Below are positions 52,698 to 61,331 of a stretch of 64,000 bases of DNA, in pieces. The notes under the pieces were generated by a model. That model saw only the letters and a list, made by a program, of their open reading frames with translations, was not told where the DNA came from and ran no database searches. The number at the start of each line of letters is the position of its first letter. The stretch's first letter is position 1. The DNA lies in NCBI GenBank assembly GCA_945874665.1, contig CAMCHJ010000001.1, forward strand, positions 310,001 to 374,000. Reading direction: 5' to 3'. A program made the translations under genes and the position numbers. This DNA comes from Chitinophaga pinensis (GTDB taxonomy: Bacteria > Bacteroidota > Bacteroidia > UBA7662).

Positions 52698-54233
52698 ATG
52701 ATAAAGACTTTTGGAAGTGCGGTGCTGGGGGTGAATGCCATCACCATTCAGATCGAAATTGATGTTCAAAAAGGCAGCATTGGTTATTTTTTGGTGGGCT
52801 TGCCCGACAATGCCGTGAAGGAGGGGCAGCACCGCATCGAAACCGCTATGCGCAACTCGGGCTACGAGGTGAAACGGTATAAGTATGTGATTAACATGGC
52901 CCCGGCCGATATTAAGAAGGAGGGTGCCGCCTATGATTTGGCCATTGCAGTGGGCATGCTGGCGGTGAGTGATCAGCTGCCACCGGATAAATTGCAAGGC
53001 TTTGTGATCATGGGGGAGTTGGGGCTAGATGGCCAAATAAATCCGATTAAAGGGGCTTTGCCGATGGCCATTCAAGCAAAAAAGGAGGGCTTTAAGGGAA
53101 TGCTGCTGCCCAAAGCGAATGCCCGGGAGGCGGCGATTGTGGCAGGCTTGGAAGTGTATGGCTTGGAAAATTTGCGGGAATTGGTAGATTTTTTGGGGGA
53201 TAAAATCAAGCCAGAGCGGGTGGAGATCAATACGCGGGATGAGTTTTTTGCGACGCAGCAGGACTTTTCGGTGGATTTTGCGGATGTAAAAGGACAAGAA
53301 AACATCAAACGGGCGTTGGAAGTGGCGGCTGCGGGTGGGCATAATGTGATTTTGATTGGACCGCCAGGTGCGGGTAAAACCATGTTGTCGAAACGTCTGC
53401 CCTCCATTTTGCCACCTTTGAGTTTGCACGAGGCGCTGGAAACCACTAAAATTCATTCGGTGGCGGGGAAATTGCCGGAGCGGCTGGGACTGGTGAGTAC
53501 GCGGCCTTTCCGAAACCCGCACCATTCCATCTCCGACATCGCCCTGGTCGGAGGCGGAGCGCACCCCCAGCCCGGTGAAATTTCACTTGCCCACAACGGC
53601 GTATTGTTCCTCGACGAACTGCCCGAATTTAAACGCTCGGTACTGGAAGTGCTCCGGCAGCCGCTCGAAGAACGGCAGGTCACCATTTCACGCGCCCGCT
53701 TTACGATCGATTATCCCGCCAGTTTTATGCTCGTGGCTTCGATGAATCCTTGTCCTTGCGGCTACTACAACCACCCTGAAAAGGAGTGCAGTTGTCCGCC
53801 CGGTCAAGTGCAACGCTACCTCAGTCGGGTGAGCGGCCCGCTCCTCGACCGCATCGACATACATGTGGAAGTGACCCCGGTGGCCTTCAATGAGCTCAGC
53901 GAAATACGCGCATCGGAGGGCAGCGAGGTCATTCGCGCCAGGGTGTTGCAAGCCCGCGATCGGCAGTTGACTCGCTTCGAAGGACTCGAGCTGCATGCCA
54001 ACGCCCAAATGAGCACGAGCCAACTGGCGCAGTGGTGCGCATTGTCGAAAACCGGACAGCTCTTGCTCAAAACCGCCATGGAACGCCTCGGCTTGTCGGC
54101 CCGCGCCTACGACCGCATCCTCAAAGTGGGCCGCACCATCGCCGATTTGGCCGGCAGCGAAAACATCGAAGTAGAACACATCGCCGAAGCCATTCAGTAC
54201 CGCAGTTTAGACCGCAGCGGCTGGGGTGGGTGA
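52698..54233 (+). CDS. YifB/ComM-family Mg-chelatase-like AAA ATPase
   Basis: From ATG 52698 it gives 511 residues starting [14 protein letters not shown], the usual start of the family; the upstream ATG 52659 adds an unconserved tail. The N-terminal Lon-like ChlI domain ([12 protein letters not shown]) is followed by Walker [16 protein letters not shown] near residue 230, Walker [13 protein letters not shown], and the [13 protein letters not shown] block. Cysteines in [18 protein letters not shown] may bind zinc. ComM helps branch migration in natural transformation; in Bacteroidota the role is untested. It is divergent from hemJ. Confidence 0.93.
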   Translation: MIKTFGSAVLGVNAITIQIEIDVQKGSIGYFLVGLPDNAVKEGQHRIETAMRNSGYEVKRYKYVINMAPADIKKEGAAYDLAIAVGMLAVSDQLPPDKLQGFVIMGELGLDGQINPIKGALPMAIQAKKEGFKGMLLPKANAREAAIVAGLEVYGLENLRELVDFLGDKIKPERVEINTRDEFFATQQDFSVDFADVKGQENIKRALEVAAAGGHNVILIGPPGAGKTMLSKRLPSILPPLSLHEALETTKIHSVAGKLPERLGLVSTRPFRNPHHSISDIALVGGGAHPQPGEISLAHNGVLFLDELPEFKRSVLEVLRQPLEERQVTISRARFTIDYPASFMLVASMNPCPCGYYNHPEKECSCPPGQVQRYLSRVSGPLLDRIDIHVEVTPVAFNELSEIRASEGSEVIRARVLQARDRQLTRFEGLELHANAQMSTSQLAQWCALSKTGQLLLKTAMERLGLSARAYDRILKVGRTIADLAGSENIEVEHIAEAIQYRSLDRSGWGG

Positions 54234-54251
54234 TCCAGTGCAGCAGGTAAC

Positions 54252-54291
54252 TTTTACACGTGTAATTTTATTTTAGAATACACGTGTAAAA
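54252..54291 (+). promoter_or_regulatory. paired palindromes, probable operator of the DUF6364/PIN module
   Basis: TTTTACACGTGTA (54,252-54,264) and its perfect inverted copy TACACGTGTAAAA (54,279-54,291) are 14 bases apart. Each arm is itself (nearly) the palindrome TTACACGTGTAA, with centres 24 bases apart. The site sits just upstream of the -7 element TATCTTTG (54,304-54,311), where a bound repressor would block transcription; this is typical of TA self-repression. Confidence 0.7.
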
Positions 54292-54303
54292 TAGGGCGTT
54301 TTG

Positions 54304-54311
54304 TATCTTTG
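54304..54311 (+). promoter_or_regulatory. -7 promoter element of the TA module
   Basis: TATCTTTG matches TAnnTTTG, 18 bases before the antitoxin ATG. Confidence 0.5.
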
Positions 54312-54328
54312 ATGCAACACACGCCGTT

Positions 54329-54580
54329 ATGAACACAAAATTGACCTTAACCATGGACCCTATGATCATTGAACAGGCTAAAAAATACGCCAAGCAGCAG
54401 GGCAGGAGTTTATCGAATTTAATCGAAAACTACCTGAAGGCAACGTTGATGCCGGTGGCAGAGGCCAAGTTGGATGTACCTCCCACAGTGAAATCTCTAA
54501 AAGGGGCTTTCAAATTGCCAGCTGATTTTGATTACAAAAAGGTCATGACAGATGCGTTGACTGAAAAATACTTGAAATGA
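54329..54580 (+). CDS. DUF6364-like antitoxin
   Basis: An 83-residue protein. The N-terminal MNTKLTLTMDPMIIEQAKKYA is a ribbon-helix-helix-like DNA-binding segment with RSLSNLIENYLKA as its second helix; the tail (LPADFDYKKVMTDALTEKYL) should wrap the toxin. It overlaps the PIN gene by four bases (ATGA). The paired palindromes upstream fit binding by two RHH dimers. Confidence 0.85.
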   Translation: MNTKLTLTMDPMIIEQAKKYAKQQGRSLSNLIENYLKATLMPVAEAKLDVPPTVKSLKGAFKLPADFDYKKVMTDALTEKYLK

Positions 54581-55005
54581 ACCAGCTGCTTTTAGACACG
54601 GATGTGGTGCTCGATTTCTTTTTAGATCGCCAGCCTTTTGCTGAGGATGCAACGCGCATTTTGGCCCTGTGCGAAGAGCAACAGCTTCAAGTTTTTGTAA
54701 CGCCCGTTTCGATTAGCAAGGTGTACTACATCCTACGAAAATTGGGTAGTCACAGCAAGGTGATCACCCATTTGAAGCAACTTTTAACCTTGGTGGAAAT
54801 AGCTTCTGTGCATAAAGAAGTGGTTTTGGAAGCGCTGGAATCTGATTTTAAGGATTTTGAAGATGCTTTACAGCATTTTGCAGCCAAAATTGAACCAAGC
54901 ATTCAACTTATTATCACACGAAATCTGAAGGATTACAGCAAAAGCAGCTTGGCAGTGATGACACCTGTAGCGTATTTGAAATTTCGGAACGCGGCATGTG
55001 ATTAA
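54577..55005 (+). CDS. PIN-domain toxin (VapC-like)
   Basis: A 142-residue PIN protein: MNQLLLDTDVVLDFFLDRQPF supplies the first Asp (Asp7), and a second acidic cluster lies near residues 93-97 (DFKDFEDALQ). It has the pattern of PIN toxins paired with DUF6364 antitoxins, and the ATGA overlap is typical. Expected activity is site-specific RNA cleavage. It is the second PIN toxin within 4 kb and not closely similar to the first. Confidence 0.87.
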   Translation: MNQLLLDTDVVLDFFLDRQPFAEDATRILALCEEQQLQVFVTPVSISKVYYILRKLGSHSKVITHLKQLLTLVEIASVHKEVVLEALESDFKDFEDALQHFAAKIEPSIQLIITRNLKDYSKSSLAVMTPVAYLKFRNAACD

Positions 55006-55091
55006 GTAAGGCTTGCGAATTAATGACTTGAGCGCATCGTCATTTAAGTAGTATTTTTACTACCTTTTTGGGGGAGTTTTACTTTGAGCCG

Positions 55092-55505
55092 ATGGAAAAT
55101 AGTAACAGTCGTTGTCACAACTCTGGTAATAACTTTGGGGCCTATGTGCCCTTGTTACCCGGCTGCGTGGCAACTGGAGATTCGCCCTCTGAGATGATGG
55201 ACAACATTAAAGAGGCCATAGATTTTCACTTAGAGGGTAGTTTTGCAGATAACGATCCCATTGACGAGGTATTTAAAAAGCCCTTTGAACTGGTTTTTGA
55301 ATTTGAGGTAATTGGCATTTTAAACTATTTCAAGGGCATTTTCACCAATGCCGCATTGGAAAAAATGACGGGCATTAATCAAAAACAGTTGCAACATTAT
55401 GCGTCTGGATTAAAAAAACCACGACCTGAGCAAGCTTTGAAGATTGAGCGAGCCCTGCATAATTTGGGTAATCACTTGTTAGAGCTGAAACTGGTGAGTG
55501 CCTAA
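55092..55505 (+). CDS. HicB-like antitoxin with C-terminal HTH, apparently without HicA
   Basis: From ATG 55092 it gives 137 residues (TTG 55068 also open). NFGAYVPLLPGCVATGDSPS followed by MMDNIKEAIDFHLEG is the HicB partial RNase-H fold; a helix-turn-helix (MTGINQKQLQHYASGLKKPR) near residue 95 would bind DNA. A HicA toxin of about 60 residues normally precedes or follows; the 86 bases before and the 83 after, up to the end of the next gene, have no room for one. It may be a leftover or a stand-alone regulator. Confidence 0.8.
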   Translation: MENSNSRCHNSGNNFGAYVPLLPGCVATGDSPSEMMDNIKEAIDFHLEGSFADNDPIDEVFKKPFELVFEFEVIGILNYFKGIFTNAALEKMTGINQKQLQHYASGLKKPRPEQALKIERALHNLGNHLLELKLVSA

Positions 55506-55588
55506 ACAGGGCGTTGTTTTAAAAAAAAATGAGGTTAAATCACCACTGTTTGTAGCGGGGCAAGGCCACCATTACACTTATGTGCGAC

Positions 55589-56809
55589 TTACGAATCCGG
55601 CAAAACCACCTTGTTCAACGCCACCAGCATGCTGTCGCGGTGAAGGAAGTAAGCAGGCTTCTCTTTATCGGGCATGGGCTCGGCAGGTGGCGTTTGGATG
55701 CGCAACGGATTGACCTGCACGCCATTTTCCCAAAAGCGAAAACACAGATGCGGACCCGTAGCCAAGCCAGTGCTGCCGACGTAGCCAATCACTTGGCCTT
55801 GACTTACGCGCACGCCTTTGCGAATGCCTGACCCGATTTTACTCATGTGCAAATAGCCGGTGGTGTGCTGCGGACTGTGCTTTATTTTAACAAAATTGCC
55901 GTTTCCACCGCGGTAACCGGCTTCTACCACCGTGCCGTGACCAATGGCGCGAATGGGCGTACCCGTAGGGGCCGCGTAGTCAACACCCAAATGTGCCCGA
56001 CGGGTTTTTAAAACGGGGTGCAGGCGGCTCGACGAAAACTTGGAGCTGATGCGGCTGTACTCAAGTGGTGCTTTGAGGTAGCGTTTGCGCATGCTTTCGC
56101 CGTTTTCGTTGTAAAACTGATCTACCTTGCCGTCGCGGTCGTAACGAATGGCATAGTGCTGCTTGTTACGGTTCATGAACTCTGCAGCCAAAATTTTGCC
56201 CATGCCGTAAGGCTTGCCTTCTACTGTTTTTTCTTCATAAACGACCCTAAAGTAGTCGCCTTTTTGGATGCTAAAAAAATCGACGGTCCAGTCGAACACC
56301 CCCGCTAATTTCACTGCCAGCTCTTGGGTAGCACCAGCATCAATCACGGTTTTAAATAGCGAGCTGTTGATCACGCCGCCTAGCGTTTTGATGTGCGTTT
56401 CTACCGGGCGGTCGTAGCGGGTAACCTTAGGCAGACTGTCGCTGAGGTCGAATATAAAATAGGTAACTACATCTTTTTCGTAAATCCAATAGCGCAATGG
56501 CTGCTCGTCTTCATCGCTGATAACGGTGTATTTTTGGCCAACGCGAATGCTGCGGGCATCAAATACATCTTTGGAGGCGGCCACAATGGCATGTACCAAG
56601 GCTCCGCTGGCGCCGTAACGACTGAGGATAATGCTGAGGTTTTCGCCATTGCTAACGGTGTTTTCTTCAACGAGAAAGGAGTCGATCACGATGCCGTAAC
56701 GTACCTCAGGTATAACAGCTTTAAGCTCGGCTTCCTGATCGGAGTTGCCATCGTTTTTGCAACCGAACAACAACAACACCAGTAAAAAAAGCAGTGCGTT
56801 TTTACGCAT
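55589..56809 (-). CDS. M23-family peptidase lipoprotein (LytM type)
   Basis: A 406-residue lipoprotein (LLLLFGC, lipid cysteine at 17). The middle part has OapA/LysM-like linker sequence with SIILSRYGASGALVHAIV. The C-terminal peptidase domain has His273 and Asp277 in HLGVDYAAP and His354 in ATGPHLCFRF. The second His of the usual HxH is Cys356, a change I recall from other Bacteroidota M23 proteins; Cys might still bind zinc. It would cut peptidoglycan cross-links, or regulate amidases if inactive. It overlaps idi by eight bases. Confidence 0.87.
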   Translation of the reverse strand: MRKNALLFLLVLLLFGCKNDGNSDQEAELKAVIPEVRYGIVIDSFLVEENTVSNGENLSIILSRYGASGALVHAIVAASKDVFDARSIRVGQKYTVISDEDEQPLRYWIYEKDVVTYFIFDLSDSLPKVTRYDRPVETHIKTLGGVINSSLFKTVIDAGATQELAVKLAGVFDWTVDFFSIQKGDYFRVVYEEKTVEGKPYGMGKILAAEFMNRNKQHYAIRYDRDGKVDQFYNENGESMRKRYLKAPLEYSRISSKFSSSRLHPVLKTRRAHLGVDYAAPTGTPIRAIGHGTVVEAGYRGGNGNFVKIKHSPQHTTGYLHMSKIGSGIRKGVRVSQGQVIGYVGSTGLATGPHLCFRFWENGVQVNPLRIQTPPAEPMPDKEKPAYFLHRDSMLVALNKVVLPDS

Positions 56810-57359
56810 GCCCGCCTTTTTTAGCGAGGTGGGCTTTTACTTGATCGTAAATATGCTTGAACCAAAAGGTGAAGTCTTCGGGCTTAGTTGCCATCCAAGT
56901 ATCTAAATCGCCCAAGGTAATCCAACGCGTACTGGCCACTTCTTCGTAATTGACTTGGAAATCGCCTTCGTAATGGCCAAAAAACACATGGTCGTATTCG
57001 TGTTCGGTGAGGCCATTTTCAAAATCTGTGCGGTACACAAAGCCAAAGGCGTGGTCAAGAGCGCAGTCAAAGCCCATTTCCTCTACCAAACGGCGGTGTG
57101 CAGCGGCTTCAGTGGTTTCGCCGGGCATCGGGTGACTGCAACAGCTGTTGGTCCACAAGCCCCCACTGTGGTACTTTTCGATGGCACGCTGCTGCAAAAG
57201 CAATTCGTTTTTGCTGTTGAATATAAAAACCGAAAAGGCCCGGTGCAAAACGCCATCAATGTGGGCCTGCAACTTGGGCGCAACGCCTATTTCATTGTCA
57301 TTTTGGTCCACCAAAATCACAAGCGGCTCATCGAGCTGGGGAGGGGTTAGTGACTGCAT
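56802..57359 (-). CDS. idi: isopentenyl-diphosphate delta-isomerase, type 1
   Basis: From ATG 57359 it gives 185 residues (TTG 57374 is less likely). VILVDQNDNEIGVAPK, HRAFSVFIFNSKNELLLQQRA, the catalytic Cys in WTNSCCSHPMPGE, and RRLVEEMGFDC, with TEHEYDHVFFG containing the metal-binding Glu, are diagnostic. It interconverts IPP and DMAPP in the isoprenoid pathway. It shares a transcript with the M23 gene. TAGTTTTG on the minus strand (57,372-57,379) is a possible -7 element. Confidence 0.93.
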   Translation of the reverse strand: MQSLTPPQLDEPLVILVDQNDNEIGVAPKLQAHIDGVLHRAFSVFIFNSKNELLLQQRAIEKYHSGGLWTNSCCSHPMPGETTEAAAHRRLVEEMGFDCALDHAFGFVYRTDFENGLTEHEYDHVFFGHYEGDFQVNYEEVASTRWITLGDLDTWMATKPEDFTFWFKHIYDQVKAHLAKKGGHA

Positions 57360-57371
57360 GCTTCTAAACTT

Positions 57372-57379
57372 CAAAACTA
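57372..57379 (-). promoter_or_regulatory. idi: -7 promoter element of idi
   Basis: The minus strand reads TAGTTTTG (TAnnTTTG), 12 bases before the idi ATG; -33 not clear. Confidence 0.35.
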
Positions 57380-57548
57380 AGGCAAATGCGCAAAAAACCA
57401 GCTAAAAAATATGTAAAACTAATCGAGAGGAAAGCGGCGGCAGGGTGTTTCACTACTAAGCGTCCAGGTAACCAGCCGAAGTGGTTCTGCCTTTAGATGC
57501 GATTTTTTTATACGAACTTAGCGCCTAGACTAAAACCAGATGCTGAAT

Positions 57549-58856
57549 ATGAAAAAAATAAGCCTCCTACTGTTCTTGCTGCTGGCAGGAATGGCAAATG
57601 CGCAAATGTACACCGCCACCTACAGCCTTGGCAACATCAGTGGCCCTATCAACTTTATTACGGCAACTCCTACTGCATGTCCGGGTACATTGGTTATCAA
57701 TAACATACCGAATGGCAATGTCATCGACTCCGTGCGGATGTCGTACAATTTTTTTACCACCTTGTCGGGCTTTCAAAACGTTCTAAACCAACGGTCTTTT
57801 GTGGCTTGCCCCACTTTTTCTACTACTGAAACGCAACTTACCCTGCCTGTGGTGAGCGGGCCGGGCACTACCGTCTCTTACAATCGCAGGGTTACCATCG
57901 CCGATGGACAAGTGGTTAACGGTCCTCTTACATTCATCATGTACGCGGGAAGTGCCGACCCACTGGCTTTTGCTAGCTGCTCAAATGCCCAAAACGTTAT
58001 TGTAAATGGCACTTGGGTGGTGAATGTGTATACCTCAAGTGCTGGAAGCAGCTGTCAATTACCAACTGCCTTACAAGCGCCTTTTGTTGGTCACGATTCA
58101 GCGCAGCTGAGCTGGACCCAAGCCAACAGCAGCATCAACAGTTGGCAGGTGACTTATGGTCCGGTGGGGGCTCCCTTTTCATCTTACACCATTCAAAATG
58201 CTAGTGCCACCACTGCGGCTTTGACGGGTCTCCAGCAAGCCACGGCCTATTTGGCTTTTACCCGTGCCATTTGCGCTGCCGGGGATACAAGTCCTTGGTC
58301 TGCGCCCGTGAATTTCACCACCGATACCATGCCTTGCATGCAACCCGACAGCACTTGGTGGTTCAAAAGAGGTAATTCCATTGCTGCGTTTTATTGGACC
58401 TCCGTGCATCCTACGGCTTCGGTTGATTTTGAGTACGGTCTTGCCGGCTTTATTCGCGGTACAGGCACTTTGCGTACTGATCTTCGCAACGACAGTGTGC
58501 GTATCAACAATTTCCAGGGGCTGGTGTATCAGTATTACTTGCGCACGAATTGCGATTTGTCGCAGAGCAACTGGGCTGGTCCGTTTACCTTTTCAATGTC
58601 TACTACCTCAGTAGCGTCGCCAACAGCAGGTCTGCTGCGCCATTACCCTCAGCCAGTGCGCGAAACGCTTACGCTCGAATTGCAAAGGGAGGTTCGGTAT
58701 GAACTACGCGATGTACTTGGCCGTATGATTTTGGCAGGCGATTTAGCTGCAGGTACGCAACAAGTGTCTTTTGGAGCGTTTTCGGCCGGCGTTTATTGGC
58801 TCGATTTGATTAATGACAATCAGCGTCAGCGGGTAAAAGTGCTTTTTCAGCCTTAA
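57549..58856 (+). CDS. secreted fibronectin-III protein with T9SS sorting domain
   Basis: From ATG 57549 (57540 is also possible) it gives 435 residues. The signal peptide is KKISLLLFLLLAGMANAQ. A strand-rich N-terminal domain precedes an Fn3 domain (LQAPFVGHDSAQLSWTQANS, TALTGLQQATAYLAFTRAI, FTTDTMPC) at about residues 175-265; the tail RHYPQPVRETLTLELQ and FSAGVYWLDLI is a T9SS type A sorting domain. It is probably a surface adhesin-like protein. A bidirectional terminator follows. Confidence 0.86.
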   Translation: MKKISLLLFLLLAGMANAQMYTATYSLGNISGPINFITATPTACPGTLVINNIPNGNVIDSVRMSYNFFTTLSGFQNVLNQRSFVACPTFSTTETQLTLPVVSGPGTTVSYNRRVTIADGQVVNGPLTFIMYAGSADPLAFASCSNAQNVIVNGTWVVNVYTSSAGSSCQLPTALQAPFVGHDSAQLSWTQANSSINSWQVTYGPVGAPFSSYTIQNASATTAALTGLQQATAYLAFTRAICAAGDTSPWSAPVNFTTDTMPCMQPDSTWWFKRGNSIAAFYWTSVHPTASVDFEYGLAGFIRGTGTLRTDLRNDSVRINNFQGLVYQYYLRTNCDLSQSNWAGPFTFSMSTTSVASPTAGLLRHYPQPVRETLTLELQREVRYELRDVLGRMILAGDLAAGTQQVSFGAFSAGVYWLDLINDNQRQRVKVLFQP

Positions 58857-58873
58857 ATGTCACACTTTTATAT

Positions 58874-58909
58874 AAAAGCCTGTTTTCTTGAAGGAGAAGA
58901 CAGGCTTTT
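58874..58909. terminator. bidirectional terminator between convergent genes
   Basis: AAAAGCCTGT and ACAGGCTTTT form a long stem around a loop of about 16 bases, with T runs on both strands; it lies between the Fn3-protein gene and the CoA-transferase gene. Confidence 0.8.
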
Positions 58910-58913
58910 GTAG

Positions 58914-59996
58914 TTAGGAGGTTGCCAAGCCAGGCGGAGGCAGCATTGCGGGTGTTTCGTTTTGGAAGATGGCTGTGCGTAAGCCTTGGAGGCCGTCATT
59001 TTGAAGGAGCAAACCTCGCTCTTTGGCCAAAGCCATCACGGCATCCATTTGATTTACTTGGCCGCAGGGGATGTTTAAGCGCGCGCAATGGGCCAAAAAT
59101 GACGTGGAATCTAATTTTTGTATGGCGACTTGCAGGGCCGCATTCACTTCTGCTCTGAGCTGCACCCGTTGGACATTGCTTTGCCATTGAGGATTTACGG
59201 GCAGCTCAAGCAAGTCACAAAGAGCTTCAAATTGTTTATCGGTACCCACTGCCAATACGATTGCTACGCCATCTACACAGCGATAAATACTGCCATAGGG
59301 CACAATATTGGGGTGTTCCGAGCCCATGGGCTGGGGAATTTGGTGGCCAACGAGGTAATTGGTGGCTTGGTTGGCTAAAGCGCTGATGGCGGCGTCGAGC
59401 AGGGCAACGTGCACGTGCCGACCACAGCCTGTTTGGGAACGCTGCAACAAAGCCAGTAAAATGCCTTGCTTGAGCTGGTGTGCGGCTAAAACATCTACCA
59501 AAGCCACCGGCATCTTGTGAAAATCGTGCTGGTCATTGCCGTTGAGGTAGGTAAATCCCGCCTCGGCCTGCAAAATGGCGTCGTAGCCAACCCGCGGGTC
59601 CTCGGCGCCATAGCCACTTATTTCGCCAACGATGAGTCGTGGGTAACGCTGCAGGAGCAGCGCTGGGTCGAGGTCGAATTTGGTAGCATCACCCGGCTTA
59701 AAGCTCATGAGGAGGATGTCGGCGGTGGCCAAAAGTTGGTGCAATTGCTGCTGCTGATGAGGCAGTTGGAGGTTCATTACGGCAGACTGCTTGCCCCAGT
59801 TGGCGGCGCAAAAGTAAGCAGAGCGACCTGCATCGGGCTGTTCATTGGGTAGGCGCCAACTGCGGGTAACATCGCCAGCTGCGGGCTCTATTTTGAGTAC
59901 ATCGGCCCCAAGTTCGGCTAAAAACTGTCCGACCGATGGCCCCGCTAATACCGTAGCGAGTTCAATTACTTTGATATGTTGCAGCGCGGGACTCAT
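58914..59996 (-). CDS. CaiB/BaiF-family (class III) CoA-transferase
   Basis: A 360-residue protein starting MSPALQHIKVIELATVLAGP. The family blocks QFLAELGADVLKIEPAAGD, ANWGKQSAVMNLQ, SFKPGDATKFDLD and PVALVDVLAAHQLKQGILLAL (holding the likely catalytic Asp) are in order. Class III enzymes move CoA between carboxylic acids; 2-methylacyl-CoA racemases share the fold, so the substrate is open. The start overlaps the queA stop by four bases, an unusual pairing with no clear functional link. Confidence 0.88.
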   Translation of the reverse strand: MSPALQHIKVIELATVLAGPSVGQFLAELGADVLKIEPAAGDVTRSWRLPNEQPDAGRSAYFCAANWGKQSAVMNLQLPHQQQQLHQLLATADILLMSFKPGDATKFDLDPALLLQRYPRLIVGEISGYGAEDPRVGYDAILQAEAGFTYLNGNDQHDFHKMPVALVDVLAAHQLKQGILLALLQRSQTGCGRHVHVALLDAAISALANQATNYLVGHQIPQPMGSEHPNIVPYGSIYRCVDGVAIVLAVGTDKQFEALCDLLELPVNPQWQSNVQRVQLRAEVNAALQVAIQKLDSTSFLAHCARLNIPCGQVNQMDAVMALAKERGLLLQNDGLQGLRTAIFQNETPAMLPPPGLATS

Positions 59997-61207
59997 GCCG
60001 GTGGTTCGTTAAACCAAAGCAGCGAGCTGTCGCCATAACTTAAAAAGCGATAGTCGTGCTGCAAAGCATGGGCATAAATGCGCTGCCATGCCGGCCCTAC
60101 TGCAGCCGCAATGAGCAGTAGCAAGGTGCTCTGGGGCTGGTGAAAATTGGTGATGATGGCGTGGGCAAATCTAAATTGGTAGCCTGGTGCAATCATCAGC
60201 GCTGTATAGGTGATGCTTTGTTCGAGTTGTTGTGCCTCCAACCACTGGAGCAGGCGTTCTAAGGCTGCTGTTGGACTGAGCGTTGCAGGTGTTTCGTAGG
60301 CAGTAAACTGTCCAGGCTCCGGCAACCGCGGATCGTTCGGCTGAAGCAGGCACCCCATCCAATACAAACTTTCGAGGGTGCGGAGCGAGGTGGTGCCTAC
60401 GGGTATGATGGGGCCTTGATGTGCGAGCAGGCTGTTGAGCAGGCTTTTGGTGACTACAATTTCTTCTCGGTGCATGTCGTGCCCGGCCATGGTATCGGCC
60501 TTTACGGGTTTAAAAGTACCCGCGCCAACGTGCAGGGTGAGCTCTTGGCGCTTGATGCCCTGGGCGGTGAGTGCATTAAAAACAGCTTCGGTGAAATGCA
60601 AGCCAGCGGTTGGCGCGGCCACAGCGCCGTCGAAGCGGGCGTAAACGGTTTGATAGCGCTTGGTATCGTCGGCTTCAGCCTCGCGTTGCAGGTAGGGTGG
60701 TAAGGGTATGTTACCGAACGCCTGTAGTATTTCGGCGAACGTATTGTCGGCGGGTGTCCATCGAAAGCGAATGAGGTAGCCCTCGCCTTGGGCGGCCATG
60801 CGCTCGGCGGTAAGCTGCAAACCTGCATGCTCCATCACCAAAACACCACTTTTCCAGCGTTTGTTGTTGCCAACCAAACACAACCACTGGGCTTCGGCGG
60901 TGGTTTGCATGGCCATTTGCACTTCGGCGGTGGGCAGCACGGGTTCTAAACAAAAAAGCTCTATCAAGCCGCCGCTTTCTTTGCGAAACAACAAGCGCGC
61001 TTGCACCACCCGCGTATTGTTGAACAAAAGGAGCGCGTTTTTTGGCAAGAGCCGAGGTAAATCGGTGAAAGTATGATCGCTGATTACCGATTGTTGATAC
61101 TGCAACAATTTAGACTGGTCGCGCTGCGCCAAAGGACGCTGAGCAATACGATCCTGTGGTAGGTGGTAGTTAAAATCGCGGATGCTGAGGTCGGCAGGAT
61201 GCGGCAT
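59993..61207 (-). CDS. queA: S-adenosylmethionine:tRNA ribosyltransferase-isomerase
   Basis: From ATG 61207 it gives 404 residues beginning MPHPADLSIRDFNYHLPQDRIAQ, the typical QueA start; the extension to 61258 is unconserved. NALLLFNNTRVVQARL, FDGAVAAPTAGLHFTE, LTLHVGAGTFKPV, and IITNFHQPQSTLLLL are strong signatures. It adds the epoxy-cyclopentanediol ring precursor during queuosine formation in tRNA. TATCTTTG lies five bases before the ATG on the minus strand and may be a -7 element or chance. Confidence 0.95.
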   Translation of the reverse strand: MPHPADLSIRDFNYHLPQDRIAQRPLAQRDQSKLLQYQQSVISDHTFTDLPRLLPKNALLLFNNTRVVQARLLFRKESGGLIELFCLEPVLPTAEVQMAMQTTAEAQWLCLVGNNKRWKSGVLVMEHAGLQLTAERMAAQGEGYLIRFRWTPADNTFAEILQAFGNIPLPPYLQREAEADDTKRYQTVYARFDGAVAAPTAGLHFTEAVFNALTAQGIKRQELTLHVGAGTFKPVKADTMAGHDMHREEIVVTKSLLNSLLAHQGPIIPVGTTSLRTLESLYWMGCLLQPNDPRLPEPGQFTAYETPATLSPTAALERLLQWLEAQQLEQSITYTALMIAPGYQFRFAHAIITNFHQPQSTLLLLIAAAVGPAWQRIYAHALQHDYRFLSYGDSSLLWFNEPPA

Positions 61208-61331
61208 GCCGCAAAGATAAGTGCGAAAAGGCATGCGCCATCCCTGGCACGACAGCAAATGTAATTGCGGTATATTTATTGAACATTTCCTGTTGTGGTC
61301 TGTAATTTAGAGGTGTGTAAAGCACTGTGGC

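Noticed and set aside
53025-53564. 179-residue - strand open frame inside the yifB-like gene
   Set aside because: Fully overlapped by conserved ATPase sequence and without family features.
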